Translations under genes and position numbers: made by a program | Part shown: one piece after another, positions 4,110-11,273 of the stretch | Layout of the letters: each line of letters opens with the position of its first letter | How positions within the stretch are numbered: position 1 is the stretch's first letter | Assembly: GCA_023251855.1 (NCBI GenBank) | Contig: JAHEYA010000038.1 | Span: forward strand, 1 to 11,273 | Origin: Bacteroidota bacterium | GTDB lineage: Bacteria > Bacteroidota > Bacteroidia > 2-12-FULL-35-15 | Reading direction: 5' to 3' | Length of the DNA stretch: 11,273 bases | The notes under the pieces: generated by a model | Told to the model about the DNA's origin: nothing | What the model saw: only the letters and a program-made list of their open reading frames with translations | Databases searched by the model: none

Positions 4110-5984
4110 ATGTTGAAAAGAATCCTCATTATTTTTTTGTTTTTTGTTGCAAATCTTACGTTTGCGCAAACGTTTACTGCCTCACAAAAAATTCCTGACA
4201 AAGTAACTTCTGGTTCCAGTTTTCTTGTAGCTACAACCGTTAACAAAGGCCCTTCAGTAAATATTATGATATATTCCCAGTCTATTCCGAAAGGCTTTTC
4301 AGCTACTGAAATTGATTGTAAAGGCGGTGATTTTAAATTTGAAAAAAATGAAGTTAAAATTATCTGGATTGCACCCCCTGCTGAAAAAGTTTTTACTTTC
4401 AGATACCAAATAAATGTTCCTTCAGATAGTTCGGGAGAGCGGATTTTCAATAGTAAGATCTCCTATACAGTTAGCAATACCAAAGGTGATATTTTTGTAT
4501 TCCCCTCAAAAAAAATAATTCTTAACGATGAAGGTCAACAAACAATAGGGCAAATAAAAGAAAATCAACAAACCCCTGTTGTAACAAAATCCAATCAACA
4601 AACATTGGCTCAAATAAAAGAAACCCAGCAAGCAAAGGATAACCAGCAAACAGCAGCTCAAACAAAAGAAAATCAACAAGCACCTGTTGTAACAAAATAC
4701 AACCAACAAACATCACCGCAAATAAAAGAAAGCCAGCAAACACCTACACCTGTGTACAACCAGGCACCAATTCAAACAAAAGAAAACCAGCAAGCACCCG
4801 CGCAAATAAAAGAAAACCAACAAACACAGGTTCAAACAAAAGCTCAGAAAGATTCTGTTGAAACTCTTAAAAACAGTGCCAGAAAAAAGGCTGTTGACAC
4901 CAAAAATTTAACCGATATAGAGGGTAGAAAATTGGGTAACGGTGATGAAAAAAAACTGATCGACAGCGATAACGGCAGACTTAGTGATATCGAAAACAGG
5001 CGGTTTATAGATAGCTTAAAATTAATTGCTTATGAAGCCGAAACAAGATCTTTGCGTGCCCGGCTAAATATGTTACCCGAAAAAACTAATGTTGATGCAG
5101 CTGTTCTTGCTTCTGATAAAGAATGGTCGTCAATTGCTGCTTCTTTAGCAGAAACAGCCGCCTTGCATTCAAAATTAAATATGGAGCCTGAAAAAACGGA
5201 GATACTAACCCGCGAAACTGGTTTTTTCTCTGATAGTATAACCAAGTCCGGAACAAGAGCAGAAAATAATGCGGCCCTTGAATTATTAAAAACAAAACTT
5301 GAAACCGGACAAAATGTAATCAGAAAATTGAAAGAAGAACTTGATAATACTACCGTATCGCAGATAAATGTATTAAATGCCATTAATGCAAAAAATACTT
5401 CTTCTGCCATAAGAACTGACACATTGCTTTCTCAATTAAATCTTCAATCAGATTTTAATGAAACAGAGATAAACCGGTTAAAAGCCGAGCTTGAAAAAGC
5501 AAAAATAGTAGCTGCAAATACATTAAGGATCATAAACTTAAGAAACTCCGCTGCCAATGCCGAAGCATCTTCTATTCTATCTCAATTAAAAACCAAATCC
5601 GATTCCGGACAAGTTGAAATTAATAAATTAAGAGCGGAACTAGGTAAAATAAAGGTTTCAGAATCAAATACCTCAAACGCTATTAGCTCAACCGATGGCT
5701 CTGTTCGCACGTCACAAACAGATTATTTTATTGATGAATTTGGCAAACCTGTGGGAAGTGGCTTTTATATTATTTTAGGTACATTTGGATATAAAGAAAA
5801 TGCCGATAAATACAGGGCATCCATCCGTTTGATAACACATCTTAACACAAAAATTATCCAAAATCAATTTACAAAAGTATATAACATCTACTGCACAAAA
5901 GCAACCTCCAGGGCTCAGGCCGATGCAGAACGAATGAAATATAAATCAGAATATCAGGATGTATGGATCTTGAAACTAGAGTAA
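4110..5984 (+). CDS. Secreted SPOR-like/coiled-coil protein with Q/N-rich insert, long paralog
   Basis: The product has 624 residues. The signal peptide is residues 1-19 (LTFA|Q). Residues about 21-140 are the beta-rich domain shared with the upstream gene (QKIPDKV..., IPKGFSAT, KNEVKIIW). Residues 142-247 are a low-complexity tract built from degenerate QxKENQQ units rich in Gln, Asn, Lys and Thr, which the paralogs lack. A DSLKL motif (301-305) is followed by two similar helical segments (TRSLRARLNMLPEKT and AALHSKLNMEPEKT), an extra internal duplication. The 50-residue repeat has units at L390, L440 and L490 (DNA 5277, 5427 and 5577). Residues 552-624 are the SPOR-like domain (FYIILGTFGYKENADKY..., ending in VWILKLE). 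The Q-rich tract probably acts as a flexible spacer across the periplasm. Envelope location is inferred from the signal peptide and domain. Confidence 0.9.
   Translation: MLKRILIIFLFFVANLTFAQTFTASQKIPDKVTSGSSFLVATTVNKGPSVNIMIYSQSIPKGFSATEIDCKGGDFKFEKNEVKIIWIAPPAEKVFTFRYQINVPSDSSGERIFNSKISYTVSNTKGDIFVFPSKKIILNDEGQQTIGQIKENQQTPVVTKSNQQTLAQIKETQQAKDNQQTAAQTKENQQAPVVTKYNQQTSPQIKESQQTPTPVYNQAPIQTKENQQAPAQIKENQQTQVQTKAQKDSVETLKNSARKKAVDTKNLTDIEGRKLGNGDEKKLIDSDNGRLSDIENRRFIDSLKLIAYEAETRSLRARLNMLPEKTNVDAAVLASDKEWSSIAASLAETAALHSKLNMEPEKTEILTRETGFFSDSITKSGTRAENNAALELLKTKLETGQNVIRKLKEELDNTTVSQINVLNAINAKNTSSAIRTDTLLSQLNLQSDFNETEINRLKAELEKAKIVAANTLRIINLRNSAANAEASSILSQLKTKSDSGQVEINKLRAELGKIKVSESNTSNAISSTDGSVRTSQTDYFIDEFGKPVGSGFYIILGTFGYKENADKYRASIRLITHLNTKIIQNQFTKVYNIYCTKATSRAQADAERMKYKSEYQDVWILKLE
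4536..4850 (+). repeat. In-frame Q/N-rich tandem repeat tract
   Basis: About ten degenerate copies of a unit reading roughly aaa-gaa-aac-caa-caa-(aca/gca)-cc are found in the third SPOR-like gene. They encode KENQQ(T/A)P blocks alternating with VVTK-N/YNQQT and AQTKENQQ variants. The two CCTGTTGTAACAAAAT stretches (about 4573 and 4682) are nearly identical, which suggests recent unit duplication. The tract stays in frame with no stops. Confidence 0.75.
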
Positions 5985-6023
5985 AAGACTATACTACTTT
6001 CATTCCCATCAATAAAAATCATA

Positions 6024-6068
6024 AAAACGTCAAAAAATCCCTATATATAAGTGTTTTGACGTTTTTTT
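6024..6068 (+). terminator. Rho-independent terminator of the third SPOR-like gene
   Basis: AACGTCAAAA (6026-6035) pairs with TTTTGACGTT (6054-6063) and is followed by a T-run to 6068. It lies about 40 bases after the stop codon. The stem closely resembles the terminator after tRNA-Leu at 1153-1197. Confidence 0.85.
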
Positions 6069-6130
6069 ATTACCCCATACAAAACAGTAGCAATCATAAA
6101 AAACTTTGCACTGTTAGATAATTTCAGGTC

Positions 6131-6167
6131 GCACCTTACGCTTGCGCTGAAGCTTCAGCGTAGGTGC
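6131..6167. repeat. Hairpin with perfect 16-bp palindromic core
   Basis: CGCTGAAGCTTCAGCG (6145-6160) is a perfect palindrome. It is flanked by GCACCT (6131-6136) and AGGTGC (6162-6167), which are also complementary, leaving an asymmetric bulge on the left arm. A T-run begins at 6180, 12 bases beyond the hairpin. It could be a repeat arm or a weak terminator. Confidence 0.5.
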
Positions 6168-6193
6168 ACGTGCTTCGATTTTTTTATTTATTC

Positions 6194-6308
6194 TTTTCTA
6201 CAAACAGGTCGTCCCTAACGGGACTGTTTAAAGCTCCAGAGGAGCGCACTGTTTGTAGAAAACAAATGATATCGTAATATTTAGCTCCAGAGGAGCGACC
6301 TGTTGTGC
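6194..6308. repeat. Dispersed repeat with TTTTCTACAAACAG inverted ends, plus a partial second copy
   Basis: TTTTCTACAAACAG (6194-6207) and CTGTTTGTAGAAAA (6249-6262) are perfect 14-bp inverted repeats bounding a 69-bp unit. Its core holds GTCCCTAACGGGAC (6211-6224) and AGCTCCAGAGGAGCG (6232-6246), each self-complementary. The AGCTCCAGAGGAGCG core recurs exactly at 6283-6297, followed by ACCTGTTGTGCA, so a second copy is present without its left half. I recognise the CTCC-[ta/ag]-GGAG core with TTTGTAGAA ends as a frequent Bacteroidota intergenic repeat. The rest of the gap from 5985 to 6423 holds no gene. Confidence 0.65.
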
Positions 6309-6360
6309 AATTTTTCGTACACCCTGTACATCACTTTTATTTCCCCTTTATAAAAAAGTA

Positions 6361-6368
6361 TATCTTTG
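6361..6368 (+). promoter_or_regulatory. Possible -7 element of the histidine kinase gene
   Basis: TATCTTTG fits TAnnTTTG exactly and lies 55 bases before the ATG. The expected -33 region has only a T-rich stretch (TTTT at 6335-6338) and no clear TTTG, so the call rests on one box and its position after the repeat cluster. Confidence 0.45.
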
Positions 6369-6423
6369 CTGAATTTCTTTTTTTAAGGTTTATAATAATT
6401 AATTTTTAAGGTTTTCCGGTAAA

Positions 6424-9400
6424 ATGACCATCCCATACAAAAGAACGCAACTTATTGCTTTTGGAATACTGCTTCTTCTTCCGGTTTGCTGGTTTATAGC
6501 GCTGCCACGTGTTGGAAAGATCCCTTCCGATTTTTCTTATCGCACCACTATTTTTTCTAATGATAATTTTTATGATGAAGATGAAAAACGCTATACAGGC
6601 GAAATTCTTTGTGTTACAAAATTGTCGTACGATGTACAAAAAAAAGACAACGATGGAGACCTAATCATCAAAAACAGTTTTGACAAACGAAAACCTTCAG
6701 GCGAAAAAATATTTGGTGTTGAACGCATATATGCTATTAATCCTAAAACCGGTGAACATGTTAAAGGAAAAGGAGATAGGGATCGCGATGGATTTTTATT
6801 CGCGCCAAAAAACGTTTCAAACAAAGAGGATTTTACTTACTGGCACGTTAACTATAATGCACCAGCTCTAATGAAATTTCAAGGCGAAGAGATTATTGCC
6901 GGGCTCAAGGTTTATCGTTATAGTAGTTTCTACAAAGCCAACCAAACCGAAAACCTAAATTTTCTTCCCGGTGTTCCCAAAGAACGTGGAGTAGAAATTG
7001 ATGTATCCCTGCAAACCTGGATCGACCCTGTTACAGGGTGGCTCATAAAATTTGAAGATAGATCTACCGCCTGGTATTATAACATTCATAACCATAGGCG
7101 GATGTTTCCTTGGCGTAAATTTCATACTGAATGCGCTCAAAGCAGTATTCTTCACCAGATAGAAACTGCAACAAACAACCAGCATATAAGGGCATTAGTG
7201 AAAATTTACCTTCCCTTGGCCTTTGTTTCAATTGCGATTATTCTGCTTGTTTTCGGATGGGTTCAAAAAAAATACAACAAAGAACTATTACCCCCAATTG
7301 TGGCATTCATGATTTTTACAACAATGAGCGGAATCAGTTTGTGGTTCTTTTATTCCCAGATTCAGGGACATAAAGAAAAACAGCTCGAAGAATTTGAAGC
7401 TGATGCCGGGAAAGCAATTTCATATATTAAAAATGAGGTTGACAAAAGCAAATTAATGCTTGATATTTTAAGGTATGATTACCGTGCATCCAACGGAATG
7501 GATCGCTCTAAATTCTCAGAACTCTCTCGTTATCTTCTTAGAAAGGCAGATTATATGCAGGCTTTTGGATATACTCCAATTGTTAAACAAGCTGAACGGA
7601 AAGAATATGAAGATCGCGCACATAGAGATGGCTTTCCTAACTTTCAGTTTACCGAAAAAGATAATAGAGGTGAATTAATAAAATCCCCTATCCACAGTAT
7701 ATATCAACCCATATACTACATAGAGCCTTTAGAAGGCAATAAACAAGCGCTCGGTTATAATTTAGTGTCTGATTCCATTCGTCTTAATATTTTAGGCCAG
7801 TCAAAACAGTCGGCCGATCTTGTTGCAACACAGATGATAACGCTTACAAGAGAAAAAACGCAAAATAAATTCGGTATAATAATTTATAATCCTCTATTTA
7901 AAAGAGATGGTCCTGGCCCACAAAAATTATCCGGATATTTTTCCGGAGTTTACAGAATAGATAACCTTATATACTCCGCCATTTCATCTAATGACTTGAA
8001 CAAAGAAATGAAATTGGAAATTTTTGATGCAACAACCGGCAACAAACAACCTATTTTTTCTAATGTTGATTCAACAATGTCAACCCTTCAAGCGAACGGA
8101 CAAAGGGATTTCAAAAACAGTTTATCCGTTACCAAACAATTACCAATATTAAACCGTATTTGGGAATTTGATTTTTATGTAGCACCTACTGCAATTGAAA
8201 AAAATGCAATTGCTTTGCTTATTGTAGGATTCATTCTGGCTATTTTAACAGCCATTTTAGCATTTCGGATTTTGGGCGATAAAACAAGGGAGCTGAACGA
8301 TAGTAATAATCGCTTTTTTACCATGTTTAATCTCAGCCCGGTAGGCATTCTTATATCAAATGCTGAAAATGGTAAAATTATGTATGTAAACGATACGTAT
8401 GAAAAACTTTTACTGGTTCAGCGCGAACAGATAGTGGGGAAAACAAATGCTGAATTAAATATTATACCACCTGAAGAAGAATCCAAAATTCAAAACTATT
8501 TACAAGAAAAAGGCAGCAACTCAAAAAGTCTGGAAACTAAGCTCAGAAGCGCAAAGGGTGAAATGTTGGATGTAATTATTTCTTTAGCATCTATTGAAAT
8601 AGATGATGTTAAATGTTTTATATCTACAACTGTTGATATCACGGAACGCAAAAAATCTGAAACAATTCTTGAAAATAAAACAGCCCAGCTTAACGAAGCA
8701 CAGCAATCTTCACACATAGGTAGCTGGGAATGGGATGTTTTGGCAAATATAACAACGTGGTCCGATGAGCTTTATCGCATCTATGGTTTAAACGATAATG
8801 AGTTTGTACCAAATTATGAAAAAGTCTTAAATCTTGTTCATCCTGATGATCGCGAAGCTGCTAATAATAGTTTTCAAAAAGCTTTTAATGAGCGGCAGCC
8901 GTTTAATTTCTTTCACAGAATTATCCGTCCCGATAAATTGGTACGCATACTCAATGCCAAAGGAAAAATTTTTGTGAACAACCAAAATAAGATTATCAGA
9001 GTAATTGGTACCGATCAGGATGTTACCGAATCTAAATTAGCTGAACAAGAACTTATCCGGTTAAAAGATAAAGCCGAAGATTCTGAAAAAATTAAAGAAC
9101 AGTTTCTTGCTAATATGAGTCACGAAATCCGAACCCCTATGAATGCTATTATAGGGTTTACAAGGCTTCTGGAAGATACCCGTTTATCAGATGAACAAAC
9201 CGGGTGGCTGAAAACTATCAAAAGCTCTGGCGAAAATTTATTGGTCATTATCAATGATATTCTTGATTTTTCAAAAATGGTTGCCGGTAAGTTTGAGTTT
9301 GAAGAAAACAAAATTGATATTGCCGACCTTGCCTTCTCTATCGTTACAATGCTTAAACCTAAAGCAGATGAAAAAAATGTGGGTCTGTTTTTTCATGACG

Positions 9401-10593
9401 ATAAAAAATCACCCACAATTGTTCTTGGTGATGCTGTTCGGCTTACTCAAATATTATTGAATCTGGTTTCAAACGCTATTCAATTTACAAATAAAGGACG
9501 TGTGGATTTGGCAGTCAGTTTAGTAAATGAATCCAATAAAAATGTAACCGTACAATTTTCTGTAACCGATACAGGAATTGGAATAGAAGAGGGTAAGATC
9601 AATGATATTTTTGAAAGTTTTACTCAGGCTAGTGCCAGCACCACCCGAAAATATGGTGGAACAGGACTCGGCTTAACCATAAGCAAAAAATTAGTGGAGC
9701 AACAAGGTGGCACATTTACAGTAAAAAGCAAATTAGGGGAAGGCAGTTGTTTTGCGTTCACTCTTCCATTTAAAAAAACCGAATCGTTTACCGAGATCGC
9801 TCAAACTGCAGGAAAACCCCTTAGCAGTGATAGTGTTGCCAATATACATGTATTGGTGGTTGAAGACAACCCGGTGAATCAGCAATTGGTGAAAACGGTA
9901 TTGGGAAAATGGAAAATAAGAGTGGATATTGCTGATAATGGAAAACTTGCTCTAGCTAAATTGGAGTCCAAAAATTATGACCTCATCCTTATGGATATTC
10001 AAATGCCCGAAATGGATGGTTACCAAACGGCCGAATACATCAGAAGCAAAATGCTTAAAGATACTCCTATCATTGCCATGACAGCTCATGCCATGAAAGG
10101 GGAAGCTGAAAAATGTATTAATCTGGGTATGAATGATTATATTTCTAAACCATTTGATCCACAGGATCTATTAGCAAAAATTATTCTTCATGTAAGAGGC
10201 GTTGCATCTATTCTTCCTCCGGCAAAAGAAACCTCAACTTTAAACCTTGAGTATCTCAAAGAAATTACTTCCGATGATCCTGCATTACTTATTGAAATGC
10301 TCAACGTATGTATCCAAAACACTCCTCCACAACTTCTCTACCTTCAGGAAACAATGAAGGCTCAGGATTGGCCCGAATTAAAAGCTATTGCACATAAATT
10401 AAAATCTACTGTGGGTGTAGTTGGTCTTGACGAATGTTTGCCGATCCTTAAAACTATTGAAGAGAGGGCTGTTCAACAAAAAGATTTAGACACACTACCT
10501 GCACTTGTAAGTGAGGTTACTCAAAAATGTAACAAAGCAATTGAACTGCTGAAAATAGAAGTTGAAAAACTTACAAAGCCTAAACTTTTTTAG
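6424..10593 (+). CDS. Hybrid sensor histidine kinase (DUF3068-CHASE-PAS-PAS-HisKA-HATPase-REC-HPt)
   Basis: This is a 1389-residue membrane sensor and phosphorelay protein. TM1 is residues about 10-28. Residues about 30-245 resemble DUF3068/PorA (ERIYAINPKTGEHV, FTYWHVNYNAPALMKF, IAGLKVYRY, TWIDPVTGWLIKFE). TM2 is 261-280 and TM3 292-312. A CHASE domain follows at about 320-545 (AFGYTPIVKQAERKEYEDRA, YYIEPLEGNKQALGYNL), then TM4 at 594-616. PAS1 is about 630-745 and PAS2 about 762-875. HisKA carries H900 in FLANMSHEIRTPMNAIIGF. The ATPase has N1013 and N1017 (N box), D1049-T-G-I-G and GGTGLGL (1078-1084). REC has E1147, D1148, phospho-acceptor D1191, T1220 and K1242. HPt has H1324 in AHKLKSTVG. 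All catalytic residues are present, so a His900-Asp1191-His1324 relay should work. The ligand is unknown; CHASE domains bind small extracellular molecules. The start was chosen because TM1 follows it directly. The partial receiver gene downstream may take the phosphate. Confidence 0.95.
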   Translation: MTIPYKRTQLIAFGILLLLPVCWFIALPRVGKIPSDFSYRTTIFSNDNFYDEDEKRYTGEILCVTKLSYDVQKKDNDGDLIIKNSFDKRKPSGEKIFGVERIYAINPKTGEHVKGKGDRDRDGFLFAPKNVSNKEDFTYWHVNYNAPALMKFQGEEIIAGLKVYRYSSFYKANQTENLNFLPGVPKERGVEIDVSLQTWIDPVTGWLIKFEDRSTAWYYNIHNHRRMFPWRKFHTECAQSSILHQIETATNNQHIRALVKIYLPLAFVSIAIILLVFGWVQKKYNKELLPPIVAFMIFTTMSGISLWFFYSQIQGHKEKQLEEFEADAGKAISYIKNEVDKSKLMLDILRYDYRASNGMDRSKFSELSRYLLRKADYMQAFGYTPIVKQAERKEYEDRAHRDGFPNFQFTEKDNRGELIKSPIHSIYQPIYYIEPLEGNKQALGYNLVSDSIRLNILGQSKQSADLVATQMITLTREKTQNKFGIIIYNPLFKRDGPGPQKLSGYFSGVYRIDNLIYSAISSNDLNKEMKLEIFDATTGNKQPIFSNVDSTMSTLQANGQRDFKNSLSVTKQLPILNRIWEFDFYVAPTAIEKNAIALLIVGFILAILTAILAFRILGDKTRELNDSNNRFFTMFNLSPVGILISNAENGKIMYVNDTYEKLLLVQREQIVGKTNAELNIIPPEEESKIQNYLQEKGSNSKSLETKLRSAKGEMLDVIISLASIEIDDVKCFISTTVDITERKKSETILENKTAQLNEAQQSSHIGSWEWDVLANITTWSDELYRIYGLNDNEFVPNYEKVLNLVHPDDREAANNSFQKAFNERQPFNFFHRIIRPDKLVRILNAKGKIFVNNQNKIIRVIGTDQDVTESKLAEQELIRLKDKAEDSEKIKEQFLANMSHEIRTPMNAIIGFTRLLEDTRLSDEQTGWLKTIKSSGENLLVIINDILDFSKMVAGKFEFEENKIDIADLAFSIVTMLKPKADEKNVGLFFHDDKKSPTIVLGDAVRLTQILLNLVSNAIQFTNKGRVDLAVSLVNESNKNVTVQFSVTDTGIGIEEGKINDIFESFTQASASTTRKYGGTGLGLTISKKLVEQQGGTFTVKSKLGEGSCFAFTLPFKKTESFTEIAQTAGKPLSSDSVANIHVLVVEDNPVNQQLVKTVLGKWKIRVDIADNGKLALAKLESKNYDLILMDIQMPEMDGYQTAEYIRSKMLKDTPIIAMTAHAMKGEAEKCINLGMNDYISKPFDPQDLLAKIILHVRGVASILPPAKETSTLNLEYLKEITSDDPALLIEMLNVCIQNTPPQLLYLQETMKAQDWPELKAIAHKLKSTVGVVGLDECLPILKTIEERAVQQKDLDTLPALVSEVTQKCNKAIELLKIEVEKLTKPKLF

Positions 10594-10658
10594 GGTTGAT
10601 CTGCCGTACCACAAATTGCACACTTTTGTTTCGCCCCTCCGGCCAATGTCATTAAGCT

Positions 10659-10837
10659 AAGCCCGAAGGGCTTAAATATGAATAACCTCCGATTCAGTCG
10701 GAGGAGAAAAGAGTAAAGCAATTCATACAACCCAGAATGGGTTGAATATATTGAACCCCGCTTGGGTTCAATATTGTTTGTTTGTGTTTTTTCGCAGGTT
10801 TCACCTGCGGTTATTCATATTTAATCCCTTCGGGATT
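10659..10837. repeat. Nested inverted-repeat element with six hairpins (REP/BIME-like)
   Basis: The ends (10659-10687 and 10809-10837) are 29-bp inverted repeats with two mismatches. Their inner 16 bp are exact (TTAAATATGAATAACC at 10672-10687 against GGTTATTCATATTTAA at 10809-10824). Each end also carries its own hairpin: AAGCCC-GAA-GGGCTT on the left and AATCCC-TTC-GGGATT on the right. Inside are CCTCCGA/TCGGAGG (10686-10692, 10698-10704), CAACCC/GGGTTG (10728-10733, 10739-10744), ATATTGAACCC/GGGTTCAATAT (10748-10758, 10764-10774) and CGCAGGT/ACCTGCG (10793-10799, 10803-10809). It fills the gap between kinase and response regulator. No transposase is seen. Such clusters are plausible targets of REP-associated transposases, but that is inference. 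Confidence 0.75.
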
Positions 10838-10894
10838 ATTAAAAGTGAAATATTGAAGCTGCGTCCAATTTATCACACCCTCCTTTTCCCTTTT

Positions 10895-10925
10895 TTTGCA
10901 CATTTACAAATAATTACTACCTTTA
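10895..10925 (+). promoter_or_regulatory. Promoter of the response regulator gene
   Basis: TTTG at 10895-10898 and TACCTTTA at 10918-10925 are separated by 19 bases, the normal spacing for a Bacteroidota promoter. The -7 box differs from TAnnTTTG only in its last base. The ATG lies 26 bases downstream. Its own promoter means the regulator can be expressed separately from the kinase. Confidence 0.6.
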
Positions 10926-10951
10926 GTCCCTTATTTGAAATTTTTAACCCT

Positions 10952-11273
10952 ATGAAATGTCTTATTGTTGATGATACTGAGGTGATTCGTAAGGTATTGG
11001 AACTGCTTGTTGCCAAAACACCTTTTCTGCAATTGGTACAAAGCTGCTCCAGTGCTGTTGAAGCTTCTCAGGTGTTGATGAATGAAAAGATCGATCTCAT
11101 TTTTTTAGATGTTGAAATGCCCGAAATGAGTGGTTGGGACCTTATCAAAGTGATTCCGGAACCTAAACCGCAAATAATCATGATTACTTCAAATAAAGAG
11201 TATGCTCTTGAAGCTTTTGATTTTAATGTTACCGATTTTATTGTAAAACCAATTACTCATGAACGCTTTTTGA
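10952..11273 (+). CDS. Response regulator, 5' part (receiver domain, probably LytTR family)
   Basis: The reading frame is cut by the window end after 107 complete codons. It encodes a receiver domain with the acidic pair D7-D8 (LIVDDTEV), the phospho-acceptor D53 in IFLDVEMPEMSGWDL, T79 in IIMITSNKEYALEAF and the conserved lysine in FIVKPI. The YALEAFDFNVTDFIVKPI stretch is typical of receivers joined to a LytTR DNA-binding domain, but the output domain lies outside the window, so a stand-alone receiver is equally open. It follows the hybrid kinase on the same strand after a 358-base gap holding the nested repeat and its own promoter. The kinase ends in REC and HPt domains, which need a downstream receiver, and this gene is the natural candidate. 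The start follows directly from the promoter and the MKCLIVDD opening. Confidence 0.9.
   Translation, partial: MKCLIVDDTEVIRKVLELLVAKTPFLQLVQSCSSAVEASQVLMNEKIDLIFLDVEMPEMSGWDLIKVIPEPKPQIIMITSNKEYALEAFDFNVTDFIVKPITHERFL

Noticed and set aside
3917..4450. 177-codon reverse-strand open frame
   Set aside because: It is antisense to the promoter, signal peptide and beta domain of the 624-aa gene, which has clear paralog support. No motif is seen in it.
4536..4850. CRISPR-like array of short repeats
   Set aside because: The repeats are in frame, degenerate, unequally spaced and coding (Q/N-rich), with no unique spacers of constant length.
5030..5422. 130-codon reverse-strand open frame inside the 624-aa gene
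   Set aside because: It is the complement of the helical repeat region; similar shadow frames occur in the paralogs because of codon bias.

Overview
The window is AT-rich DNA that looks chromosomal and comes from a member of the Bacteroidota. The signs are promoter boxes close to the Bacteroidota pattern TTTG...TAnnTTTG, A-rich leaders with little Shine-Dalgarno sequence, secreted proteins ending in SPOR-like domains, a very large hybrid histidine kinase, and the dense palindromic intergenic repeats typical of the phylum. The exact genus cannot be told from the sequence.

Layout: (1) 1-490 holds a small two-helix membrane protein (180-380). (2) 491-1197 is a tRNA island with an intact tRNA-Gly(GCC) at 800-872 and an intact tRNA-Leu(UAA) at 1060-1144. 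Each is preceded by a truncated copy of its own 5' half (491-543 and 959-1020) in which the anticodon arm is replaced by a different GC-rich palindrome. A GIY-YIG endonuclease gene sits between the broken and intact Gly copies, and its reading frame runs into the intact tRNA. (3) 1271-6068 carries three tandem paralogous secreted proteins of 276, 468 and 624 aa. Each has a signal peptide, an alpha-helical region with an exact 50-residue repeat, and a C-terminal SPOR-like domain. The two larger ones add an N-terminal beta-rich domain and the largest adds a Q/N-rich repeat. Each gene has the same promoter-like box immediately upstream. (4) 6069-6423 is intergenic and packed with palindromic repeats. 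(5) 6424-10593 encodes a 1389-aa hybrid histidine kinase with DUF3068/PorA-like, CHASE, PAS, PAS, HisKA, HATPase, REC and HPt domains. (6) 10659-10837 is a nested hairpin array. (7) 10952 to the window end is the 5' part of a response regulator, probably LytTR type and a plausible phosphorelay partner of the kinase.

The window shows two themes. One is a sensory phosphorelay. The other is a locally expanding family of envelope SPOR-like/coiled-coil proteins with shared control signals. Around both lie several different families of non-coding palindromic repeats, and a tRNA-targeting nuclease module appears to have remodelled the tRNA genes. The best candidate for something undescribed is the paired tRNA 5'-half duplication with swapped anticodon arms. 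After that come the 50-residue-repeat SPOR family and the covarying nested hairpin element.
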